In this document: one piece after another, positions 35,823-45,882 of the stretch | Numbering within the stretch: position 1 is the stretch's first letter | How the letters are laid out: every line of letters begins with the position of its first letter | Assembly (NCBI GenBank): GCA_027627225.1 | Contig: CM051036.1 | Span: 41,611,926-41,675,925, forward strand | DNA from: Congeria kusceri | Taxonomy: Eukaryota > Mollusca > Bivalvia > Myida > Dreissenidae | Reading direction: 5' to 3' | DNA: 64,000 nt | Position numbers and translations under genes: made by a program | The notes under the pieces: generated by a model | Seen by the model: the letters and a program-made list of their open reading frames with translations, nothing else | Database searches by the model: none | What the model was told of the DNA's origin: nothing

Positions 35823-37716
35823 GATCATAAAACAGGTTGGTGCCATGTCATTTTTTCTTCTGAGCTACAAACTATGCAACAGACAGGAAAGCGTTATCGT
35901 CATACAGACGCCAAATATCATTTTTAAAAATATTTCTTTTGTGAAATATTGTATACATAACATTTAAAAAATACATCAATACAATTAAATACCGATGATT
36001 TAACGACTGGTGTTTTTAGTGTGTTGTCTATTACTTGTATCACACTTTTGAATCAGCACCATATATAGCACTTTTATTCTGCTGTGTAGTTGTACATAGG
36101 TAATTCAACACCAACGTCACGAATTTGGGCATAGATCGAGTTGGTTCAAATGAGGGCTGCTCGATAATCGTAATGTCCGATTAAAAAAGCTTAAATTACT
36201 TAACAAAAGAAAACATCACAGAAGCTGAATAGATGTGTGTCTGTTTTATTTTTTGAAACAGTACATTCAATTTGACAAAACAGCTCACCATATGTGTTGC
36301 AGTTATCTTTGCACAATGGACAGAGTGCAACTGATACTGGCACTGACTCTCGACAGAGAATGAGTAGCCGTGAATCTGCTTCACATTCTATATAGAAACA
36401 ATAATTCCTGCTCAACCCTCGATATGCTCGTTTTTAAGGTAGTTACTTATTTGGTTACGAATTATTGTTCATTTACACCGTCGCTAGTCTTGTTTCTCGG
36501 ACAGAACACAGAATATTGAAGTCACGCTGTGTGCGTTCATCGGAGACGTGACAGTAAAATTACACCGGGTTTCGCCCGTTATGATGTGAAACAAATTTCA
36601 CTCAAATAGTCACATGTCCTAGGGTGTATGAACCTTATTGTTTGAAAATGGGCAATAATTAAGCCAGGCTATGTAATATGATACAGGATAGTCCCAATGT
36701 AAACTGATGAGATATCCAACGTTATCTCCGGAAGAAAACTTATGCCATTGCACGTATTTTATTGTTATCTATTGCAAAAACATGTTTAACATGCTTATGT
36801 TCACAACAAGGCCAATGGAAGAAGACACTACACTTTTATTCACAAAATTGACTAACTATACTAAACTGCAATAGACAATAAACTCGATATGTAATGTACA
36901 GTAATGTCTTAGTTGAAATCAATCTCAAAATCAAATCCTAACATGGTTCGGATCTGAAGACATCGTATAACAGGTCACGTTCAAATGACCATCTAAACAA
37001 TAAAACATCATCCCTGCTACGCCCAATGAAATTGCCTTTTGCACAGCAAAATTTGGCCACAGTTTTGAAAAGTGATGCATTTCAGCTGATCCTCGGGAAT
37101 AAATCATTTACAGTTTCACGCGAATAACAATGGATATAGTGGTACCTTACGCGAGTATCCAAAGTTCACGGTAATTTCTTGCATTGCATTTGTGCTTTAT
37201 AAATGAAGCTACAACACAACATTTTGAAGTCAACAGTTTGATAAGCTCCTGAAAAGGGTCATCTGAAAGTGACCCCTAATGCGAAGTCATCAGATCTAGT
37301 CAGCGGATAATATAGTAGCGTCAGACTGGAGATGATTTTAATGAGATTGTGTTGAAACCTACATAGAAATGGACCAACTGTAACAGTTGAGAACACAAAT
37401 TATGAATAATTACGTATTAAAGCAAAATTCTTATAAGTAAGATCGGTGAAACTGCTTAGTGCAGATGATCGTAAGGTTAATTTTATCCATTATAGTTATA
37501 ACATATTTAAATATGAACAGAATGAAGAATGGCTATCTGCGCTTCCCTATAACCGTATTTCTTTACCTGAAAAGTTATCCCGCATTAAAAATTCACCCAC
37601 CCGATACACAATGTGAACAAATTATACATGCTTTGTGGTTGATTAAAACTTGTGTAAACGTTTATTTGTTGTTGTTGTTGCTCTTTAACAATAATAGCCT
37701 AAAGAATACATACAAT
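35823..37716. other. Intergenic, nothing recognised
   Basis: No supported exon or repeat; short open frames such as those near 36200-36415 lack motifs. Confidence 0.35.
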
Positions 37717-38231
37717 TTTAAAGGACTATGTCATCGAAAAGGGCCTCAAAAGGGCAATTTGTTGATTTTTTAAATCTGAAATTTAGATATTAATACTGGC
37801 AGATAATAACGGTTATAACTGGATATATATAATAGGAAAATACTGTATGCATTTTGAGATAAAAATCAAATTATAATGTGGGTCTTGTTTGTTTGGCCAT
37901 TTTTATGTTTACATTTTGACGTCAGAATTATGAATAGTTTGTATAACCGTAGTTAACACATTCGTCTATAACAAGCACGATAGCACAGTTGGTTAAAGCG
38001 CTGTCTACTTTCATTTCTTCGTATGGCTCCTAAGCTGTGAGTTCGACTCCCACTTGGGTTTTTTTTTTTTTGGCAGACTTTTTGCTGATTTGTTTGTATC
38101 ATATATCTCATTGTGTATTATATTATGTTTTATTTAGTTATGCAAATGTCTCAGTAAAGCGTATTTCTATTATATAATATAATTTATAGTGTAATAGGAA
38201 GTCATTTTTTCATTGCCATAGTCCCTTTAAA
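37717..38231 (+). mobile_element. TIR element with internal tRNA-like unit (family 2, copy A)
   Basis: Inverted ends: ttttaaaggactatgtcatc and, mirrored, gccatagtccctttaaa. The tRNA-like unit at about 37973-38060 has an A box tagcacagttggttaaagcg and a B box gagttcgactccc, followed by a T-run of about 13 that could end Pol III transcription. The element ends about 20 bp before the ATG of the SLC10 pseudogene. Copy B is at 52701-53192. Confidence 0.78.
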
Positions 38232-38956
38232 CTGTAAAAATAAATACCAAAATGTTGTTAACTGGTTGGGTACGTGTTGCGCTGCTATTCATTTGTTTCG
38301 TGGAAGAAACTGGATCTGAATCGGCGGCCGTTGTTCGACCGATGATATTATCGCGTTATTTCCGGTCCAAGAGCTGGTTTTATGGCCGGCCTAATAAAGT
38401 AACGTCCGAGAATGGGGAACCACTGCTGGCGTTCTTTCTGGACAAGTCATCGTCGCTGCAGTCTAAACTTGGGGTCAACATGGACAGCGACTTCACGGCG
38501 ACATTTGATTTCTTGATTATTTGCCCGAGTCCGGGTATTGCACTGTCCTTAAACGTATCGGCGTTCGAAAGGACTTACATAGAAATAACAGCCGACACCG
38601 TTTTTCTCTTGTTACAATGTAACAACGCAACCGAACGCGTTGTACTGTTTGATTCTGAGCGCCTGCGCGAACTCAAGTAGAATATGACATCCGGTAAACA
38701 GCTGGAACAACTTACAGTGTATCAGAGCGTCGTATAAATCTGAAACTCCGCAGTCATATTATTGGATTTGGAACGATTCAGTTCCAACTGAATGAAATAA
38801 AAAAATATGAGCAAGTCGGATGAAGTGTTTACTGTGTCCGAACTACCGACGCCACAACCAAACGCAGAAGTGCAGTCTAGGAAATCCTCTTTATGATTTT
38901 AGCGAACAAAACCCTTACGAGCCCATAACGTTCAACGTGACTGTAGTCCGGAAAAT

Positions 38957-39213
38957 ACGTTTAGTGGGAAAACCGGACTTATGCATGTGCGTAAAGTGTC
39001 GTCCCGGATTAGCATGTGCAGTCCGCACAGGCTAATCCGGGACGGCACTTTCCGCTTTTGTGGTATTTTCTGTTTCAAGGAAGTCTCTTCTAAACATAAA
39101 TTTACTGTAGGCGGAAAGTGCCGTCCTGGATTAGCCTGTGCGGAATACACAGGCTAATCCGGGACGACACTTTACGCACATGCATTAAGACCGGTTTTCT
39201 CACGACGCGCCAC
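38957..39213. mobile_element. Palindromic MITE copy 4 (long form) inside the SLC10 pseudogene
   Basis: Two palindromic cores (tagcatgtgcagtccgcaca and tagcctgtgcggaatacaca) are separated by a spacer with ggtattttctgtttcaagga and cttctaaacataaatttact. It ends ccggttttctcacgacgcgc and interrupts former coding sequence. Confidence 0.9.
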
Positions 39214-39801
39214 ATATTATTTCGAGTTCCGGTATTCTGCCTGCAGATATTTGCGGCCACTTGTTTTGCGTCCAAGCTGGACCTTCCGTTGTCAAACACA
39301 ACCTATTTCGGCCCATAGCTGTAGGAATTGGACTGGGGTGCCAGTACGTTCTGATGCCTTTGGTACGTATACATGTAGATCTATATTTACCCTGATGCTA
39401 ACGTGAACGCGTTTTGTTCGGTAGGCATTTGACATTTTTAGGTCAGCTTAATAGTATGACAAGTCTAAGAGCTGATTAAGAAAGCAGATCGGGAGTATAT
39501 GTTACAAGTAAAGAATGCATGGATCTAACATTGTTATTCCAACGTAAATGTTCATCGTAAAGGCCATTATATATTTATCATTGAGGAAAGTTACGTTTCA
39601 AAAAGCCCTTAAGATTAGTTTGATGGAATATGCATGTTACTCAAACCCACATTTGCCAATTACGTTTATGTTTACTGAACGACGTTTTGAACATTAATTT
39701 TGGTTATTGAACAGATGGCATTCACGATTGCCATTACGGTTCCTATTGATACGCCGGTCATCACCCTCGGGATTTTCGTGTCAGGTTGCTGCCCGGGTGG
39801 A

Positions 39802-39816
39802 GGGGGGGGGGGGGAG
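39802..39816 (+). repeat. G-run in the SLC10 pseudogene
   Basis: A run of 13 G after gga lengthens the family's GCCPGGG motif by a few glycines but keeps the frame. It is a likely site of length variation. Confidence 0.7.
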
Positions 39817-41006
39817 TGTAACATGTACACGTATCTTCTCAAGGGTGACCTCGACCTCTCCATCACCATGACAGCGCTAAGCACAGTATTCGCACTAGGT
39901 AAGAGGAGAACTCAGTTTCCCGTGATTCGAAACATTTACTGCTAAATTCTATTTTGGCTATATTATTACAAATTAGTCATTGTATCCGATATTTGAGTTT
40001 CGCCAATCAAAAGGAATAATCGGAAATCAAATTATCATGTGTTTTTGTCACAGGCATGTTACCACACTGGTTATACACGCTGGGCGCAACAATTCTGACG
40101 GACACCGATCTCAACACTCCGTTCGAAACGGTGGCATGTCTGTGTCCATCCTAATCACACCTTTAGTGTTCGGTGTATTCATACGTCAGAAATTCCCGCG
40201 CGTCGCGGATCGGTTACAGAAGCTTCTTAAACCAGTCATAATATTGGTATCTCTCCTACTTCTTGTTGTTGGCATTATATGAATTTGTATATATTGAGAA
40301 TGTTCAAACCTAGTATTATAGTTGCTGGACTACTTTTACCGTATATTGGATACATCAGTGGTGGTGTGGTTGCTTTAATCTGTCGTCAGGACTTTCCGCG
40401 AGTGAAAACCAGCGCCATAGAAACCGGTATGCAGAACACAAAGATATAATATATTTTACTCATTACGTCAGTCCCTGCTCCTGAGGGGGACATAGCAGCT
40501 ACCGCACCGGTAGCCTCCGCCGTGATGACGCCACTTCCGCCTTTCCTGCTGACGATTATCTACCTGACGTACCAACGTTGCAAGAAAAGAGGGATGCGCG
40601 GCGATAAGCCAGACAACAAAAAAGATGGAGCAGACGAGTATTTCACAACAGAAATGAATGACATGGACATTGAAAACTACGGAATCCGATTAGAGCCATA
40701 TGGAATATCGTGCCTCTTACGGCGAGGGCGAGACACGAGAATTGCACGAAACACGAAGCGAGACACGTTATTCCCGCGAGACACGAAGCGAGGTACGATA
40801 TTGTAACACGAGATCTCGCACTGTCGCAGTAGCCCATACCACGATATATCGAGGCAAAATATCGTGTCTCGCTATGTGTTTCGCGCAATTCTCGTGTCTC
40901 GCTTGGTGTCTCGCGGTAAAATATCGTGCCTCGCTATGTGTTTCGCGCAATTCTCGTGTCTCGCTTCGTGTCTCGCGGTAAAATATCTTGCCTCGCTTCG
41001 TGCCTC

Positions 41007-42476
41007 GGTTAGATACCAGTAAATCATGGTGTATCCCTTCATGGTCCAGTCAAAAGTAGTGCCTATTACTAAAGAGTTCCTCTTCTCTTCTGGCATAAAA
41101 GCCATTTAGGTATCTCAGACATGCCTTTTGTGGTTATTTCTATTATCCTATGCGAGTCTGCAACATTTTGGTGATTTTCATTGGAGGCTAACTTGAGATG
41201 TGAACTTTTGGGGTGTGTTTACTGTGGTATGGGGCTTTTGTCGAAATATGCCTGCCGAAACCCTGTTTTCTACCGATACCTGCATTCAAGTGAGATGCAT
41301 TTTCTTAGAAGTAACGTGACATATCTTTTTTATTGCAAATTTTGGAAGAGGACAGATTGATCTTTAAATTGATACCAGGCTTGCACAATCTGAAATAAAG
41401 GAAATGCTAGAAAAATGCTTGGAAAGTTTGCCGTTTTATAATGGGACCCTATGGGATTTGGATTTACTGGTTTCTAACCTTTAAGAAAACCAGGGACCGG
41501 CCCTTTAGGGTCCACTTATACATAAAATCACCATGTAGCTGTTTTATTTTATTGCGTGTATTACTTTTCACGGAAATAAATGTGAATAATATCGTAACTG
41601 ACACGTTATCTACACTTTTTTAAGCGAAACCTGTTTTCGGGTTAAAAAATTAAACAAAAGTACGGAAACTCGCCTTATGCAGCTCACAGCACATCGAATC
41701 ATGTTATACACGAATATTACACGTTTTATACCTTATTACTGTCCATTGCATTAAAATAAGTCTAAATGAACTGGTATTTTGACAGGTTTATGTGATTTAG
41801 GTGCGAATTTTAGTTCACGCTCCCCATACAATCCAAGTACTGAAGCGCAAGCCAAATGGCTTATCATGTGTCATTCTCAAATGCGTTTTGGGGGCATTTC
41901 TACTTAGCGGATCGACCTGAAATTTTGCATTTGTGGTACAAGTAGGTTAATAATGGTGTAGAAGAGTTTTTTTCATGATAGCAAAATGTTGAGTTTTCTT
42001 TAAGGTTAGATACCAGTAAATCATTGTGTTTCCCTCCGTGGTCCATTCAAAAGTAGTGCCTATTACTAAAGAGTTCTTCTTCTCTTCGGGCATAAAAGCC
42101 ATTTAGGTATCTCAGACATGCCTTTTGTGGTTATTTCTATTATCCTATGCGTGTCTGCAACATTTTGGTGCATTTCATTGGAGGCTAACTTGAGAGGTGA
42201 ACTTTTGGGGTGTGTTTACTGTGGTATGGGGCTTTCGTCGAAATATGACTGCCGAAACCCTGTTTTGTGCCGGTGCCTGCATTCAAGTGAGATGCATTTT
42301 CTTAGAAGTAACATGACATATCTTTTTTATTGCAAATTTTGGAAGAGGACAGATTGATCTTTAAATTGATACCAGGCTTGCACAATCTGAAATAAAGGAA
42401 ATGCTAGAAAAATGCTTGGAAAGTTTGCCGTTTTATAATGGGACCCTATGGGAATTGGATTTACTGGTTTCTAACC
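41007..42476. mobile_element. 473-bp direct repeats flanking a 524-bp centre, inserted in a foldback arm
   Basis: The segments 41007-41479 and 42004-42476 are direct copies 997 bp apart and nearly identical. Each starts ggttagataccagtaaatc and ends gatttactggtttctaacc, so each has its own inverted ends of about 19 bp. The centre (41480-42003) starts tttaagaaaacc and ends gttttctttaag, again inverted. It could be a composite of two MITEs or one and a half units of a tandem duplication. It resembles an LTR layout, but no primer-binding site or protein was seen. Confidence 0.75.
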
Positions 42477-42798
42477 TCTCGCTCAATTCGTGTGCCTCGC
42501 GTTCAAAGGTCGAGACACGAGATGCGAAGCGAGACACGAAGCGATACACGATCTTCAGGCGAGACGCGAAGCGAGGCACGATATTATATCGTTCAAATGT
42601 CGCCCGAATCTCGAGTATCGCGGTAAATTTTCAAACCACGATACAGGAAACACGAAGCGAGACGCGAGAATCCGGCGACATGCGAAGCGAGGCACGATAT
42701 TGTATCGTTCAAATATCGCTCGAATATCGAGTCTCGAGTCTACCGGTGCACCAGGAATTTATCACGTTGTAGTTGTTATATATTATTTTGTAAAAAAT

Positions 42799-42856
42799 AT
42801 GATGATGATGATGTTGTTGTTGTTGTTGATGATGATGATGATGATAATGATGATAA
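42799..42856. repeat. (gat)n/(gtt)n microsatellite
   Basis: A run of gat units, then five gtt-type units, then gat again with one ata. It lies between the inner arms of the foldback structure. Confidence 0.9.
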
Positions 42857-43049
42857 GTAACACCGAAGCTGAGTTGACACCAAAGTGCGTTGCTATATAG
42901 GACAATAGGGCAATGCACCTATCTGCTTTAGTGCATGATGCAACCCCACGTCGTGTTGACCTACTTTCAGTGTGTGAAAGTTAATTTGAAGAAGGCCTTT
43001 AGTATACAACTATTTAACAACGCAACATAAGTAATTTCAGCCGCAGTTT

Positions 43050-43380
43050 CCTCAAGACGGATGGGCGGACGGACGGACAGACATACAAAGAGACAGTCTG
43101 ACAGAGAGACAGACCGTTACTTCTACAGCAACAGGCTTTGCATAAAAATAAACAATAAGCATAAATAAAACGTAGTCATCATTATAGTTCAAACAGAAAC
43201 AGTTATCAAATCGAGTAGAAATAGCCACAAAGCAGCAGTATCATCCAGGCGAATGGGTGGACTGATGGACAAAGAGGCTGACAAACAAACAGACAAACAA
43301 GCAGGCAGACAGACAGACAGTAGGCCGTCATGGACTGGGCCGTCATGGTCTGGGCCGTCAACGACTTGGGCCGTCCTGAC
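43050..43380. repeat. gaca/gacg-type simple repeats
   Basis: Runs such as ggacggacggacagac (about 43068-43083) and caggcagacagacagacag (about 43301-43320), followed by three gggccgtc-containing short units at 43339-43376. Confidence 0.75.
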
Positions 43381-43966
43381 CCGCATTCGTTCGTTAGGAA
43401 GAAGAGTGTTTCCCTGCTTTGCTTCCCTGCTTTCAAACCGCGAGGCTCGATATTCGGGCGATATTTGAACGATACAATATCGTGCCTCGCTTCGTGTGTC
43501 GCCCGATTATCGTGTCTCGCTTCGCGTTTCGAGTATCGTGGTTTGAAAATCTACCGCGATACTCGAGATTCGGGCGTAATTTGAACGATATTATGTCGTG
43601 CCTCGCTTCGTGTCTGGCCTAAATATCGTGTATCGCTTCGTTCGTGTCTCGCTTCGCATCTCGTGCCTCGACCTCTAAACGCGAGGCACGAGAATTGCGC
43701 GAGACACGAAGCGAGCCACATATTTTACCGCGAGACACGAAGCGAGACACGAGAATTGCGCGAAACACGAAGCGAGACACGATATTTTGCCGCGATATAT
43801 CGTGGTATTGGATACTGCGACAGTGCGAGATCTCTTGTTACAATATCGTGCCTCGCTTCGTGTCTCGCGGGAATATCGAGTCTTGCTTCGTGTTTCGCGC
43901 AATTCTCGTGTCTCGCCCTCGCCGTAAGAGGCACGATATTTCATATGGCCTAACCGGATTCCGTAG

Positions 43967-45387
43967 AAAACGGACATAAACTTTCTAAGAACGGCAATGT
44001 TTCCACACAGTTGTGATTAAAATGAGTACATTCATCATGATGGACATGTGAATGTTTAAATGGATTATTGGACATCGATCGGGACGAAATCTGCACAATT
44101 TTAAGTTTATATATGTTTCGACGGCATTATGTTGAAAGATATTGTAAGGGCAGCTGTTTGTATCGTAGTTATATGAAGTACTGTTTCAAAAGACACAATG
44201 TAATAAATGTATATTTATATATCATGTATAATACAAATAAATGTATATTATATACAAATAAAATCCCTAGTATTAATTTCACCACGCACATTTTGAAGAA
44301 AACCTGTATGCTGTCGTGATTTAATGTTACGTTGATAAAACACTGGTCGTAACAAGAGTGTACGCAACGCAAACAGGCAACGTACTTATTAAATATCTAC
44401 GTCATGTTTTGTATTTTGCTATCTTGAAAATCTGATATTATAAATAGTATCCTTTGTAACCATCAAACAAGTTTAATGTTTTGACAGTGTCCGTCCGTCA
44501 GCCAGCTACAGGAGCCGCGAATGCAACAACGGGTGCACTGGTGATAAACCAATGCTCATAAGAGCATTTGTTAGTTCCATAGTCGGTCAATATTATCTAA
44601 CTTAAGTTAACTGAAGAATGAACAGTGAACACTGTCGGGACTGAAAACTGGTTCATTGTTTATCAAATTCATTGTTATGAAGTTCATTGTTTATCAATAT
44701 TACATAACAATCGCCGACAATGTTCGTGTCCCTGTAACAACTCGCAAGTCTGCAGTGTGTGCTAGATTTAAGTATATGTAAACATGTACAATATAAATCC
44801 TAATTAAACACGTATTTAAACGATAGATTATATTAAGAAGGTATGTCATAATATGGCACAAATGTACATGATTGGTTCAATGTCAATGTAACAAAAGAGG
44901 TAGATTTGTATGGAAATACGAGAAAAATATTAATGTCGATTAATGAGTATACATCTCCTAGTGACATTTTCATCCCAAACAGACCGAAGTCCATTCCACG
45001 TTAACTTATTAATTTTTTTTTAGCTTGTCCATTGGGTAGCATTTTGTTAAAAAGTTATCGGCACGTGTTATGTGCAATTATGTTGATTGTGTATTGATGT
45101 TACACATGACGGGATTAGATTTGACCGCGATATAAACGCGCGGCGGACCCCGTCTGGTCTTTCAACTATCCATGTGTTTTTACGGGTGTACCTGTTAGCA
45201 TTGATTATAAAGCCAAGAAAGCATACAACATATAAGCAGTTAGATTATTACCGCATCTTATTATATATTTAGTAGGAAAGCCCTGGGTTAAACAAATTGT
45301 TTTATGGTAAATATACATACGGTTGACTTTTGTACTAATATTAATTTTGTTTTTCAATCTCAATAGTTATTCCGCGCCGAAGCAGCA
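43967..45387. other. Intergenic, nothing recognised
   Basis: Apart from short inverted stretches around 44625-44725 (gaacactgtcggg with ccgacaatgttc), nothing was recognised. Confidence 0.35.
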
Positions 45388-45590
45388 TTATGCGTGAGTA
45401 ATTTGGATGTGGTCCTGTGCTGGTGGGGGGGGGGGGGGGGGGGGAAGGGGGACCGGAGCATTATGCGTGAGAAATTTGGATGTGGTCCTGTGCTGGTGGG
45501 GGGGGGGGAGGGGGACCGGAGAATTATGCGTGAGTAATTTGGATGTGGTCCTGTGCTGGTGGGGTGGAGGAGGGGGACCGGAGAACCCAT
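45388..45590 (+). repeat. Three tandem units of about 65-75 bp with long G-runs
   Basis: Each unit reads attatgcgtgag, aatttggatgtggtcctgtg, ctggtgggg..., then gggaccggag. The G-runs differ in length (about 22, 11 and a broken run in the third), which explains the unequal unit lengths. Pro-rich minus-strand frames here are artefacts. The strand could form G-quadruplexes. Confidence 0.85.
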
Positions 45591-45781
45591 AGGAAACCCC
45601 AGCTGACACCGTTATGGTGATAACTAATGCACCTATCAGTATTTCCCCCCCCCCCGTCTAATTCCCCACCCGAAAGCCATTTGGAAGATGCTATTGGTGT
45701 ATCAAATGGCCCGGGGGCCAACATCACCGCGATATAAAATCCGAACAAAGTTCGGCGTGTCAAAATCCCGCCTGTCGGGAA

Positions 45782-45882
45782 CCGCTTTCAGTCTAAATAC
45801 CCGTATACGCCCGGACTGCACAAGTTGATCCGGGACAACACTTTACGCACATGCTAATAGCCCGGTTTTCTCACGCCTCATT
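45782..45882. mobile_element. Palindromic MITE copy 5 (partial)
   Basis: Only one side of the palindrome is preserved: gatccgggacaacactttac, gcacatgctaatagcccgg, ttttctcacgcctca. Confidence 0.65.

Larger units (their letters stand above)
38252..40700 (+). pseudogene. Decayed SLC10-family transporter gene (P3/SLC10A3-A5-like)
   Basis: The 5' part encodes a hydrophobic signal-like start (MLLTGWVRVALLFICFVEE) and an extracellular domain open to a stop at 38678-38680, then fragments in several frames. Transporter pieces follow: RPIAVGIGLGCQYVLMPL (to 39362), MAFTIAITVPIDTPVITLG with GCCPGG and YTYLLKGDLDLSITMT (39715-39898), GMLPHWLYTLG (from 40054), MSVSILITPLVFGVFIRQKF, FKPSIIVAGLLLPYIGY, AIETGMQNTK, and EGDIAATAPVASAVMTPLPP with a cytoplasmic tail. 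Order and motifs fit the bile-acid:sodium symporter family; the N-terminal domain suggests the P3-like branch. The GT-AG introns 39363-39714 and 39899-40053 survive, so it is not a processed copy. Lesions: early stop, frameshifts near 39310, 40140 and 40285, stop at 40447-40449, and a MITE inside the coding region (38957-39213). Sequencing error could explain one lesion, hardly all. Confidence 0.8.
40677..43966. mobile_element. 3.3-kb foldback structure with cgaagcgagacacg-rich arms
   Basis: The left arm (40677-41006) begins ctacggaatccgattagagc and the right arm, inverted (43681-43966), begins ctacggaatccggttaggcc. Both then carry atatcgtgcctcttacggcg and many short units such as cgagacacgaagcgag and its complement. 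A second inverted pair, 42477-42735 and 43436-43680, continues the arms inward: on the right the two blocks touch, while on the left they are split by a 1470-bp insertion (41007-42476). Between the inner arms lie microsatellites. The arms' high-scoring open frames (ETRSETR-like) are repeat translations. It starts inside the 3' coding end of the SLC10 pseudogene. Confidence 0.75.

Noticed and set aside
39802..39816. G-run as a frameshift lesion of the SLC10 pseudogene
   Set aside because: The frame before and after the run is the same, so it only adds glycines.
41007..42476. LTR retrotransposon
   Set aside because: Direct repeats are present, but there are no tg...ca ends, no primer-binding site, no polypurine tract and no gag/pol sequence.
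40522..43979. Arg/Thr/Glu-rich open frames (ETRSETR-like) on both strands
   Set aside because: They are translations of the self-complementary cgagacacgaagcg units in the foldback arms.
45360..45763. Pro/Gly-rich open frames
   Set aside because: They result from G-runs in the tandem units and lack any other coding signal.
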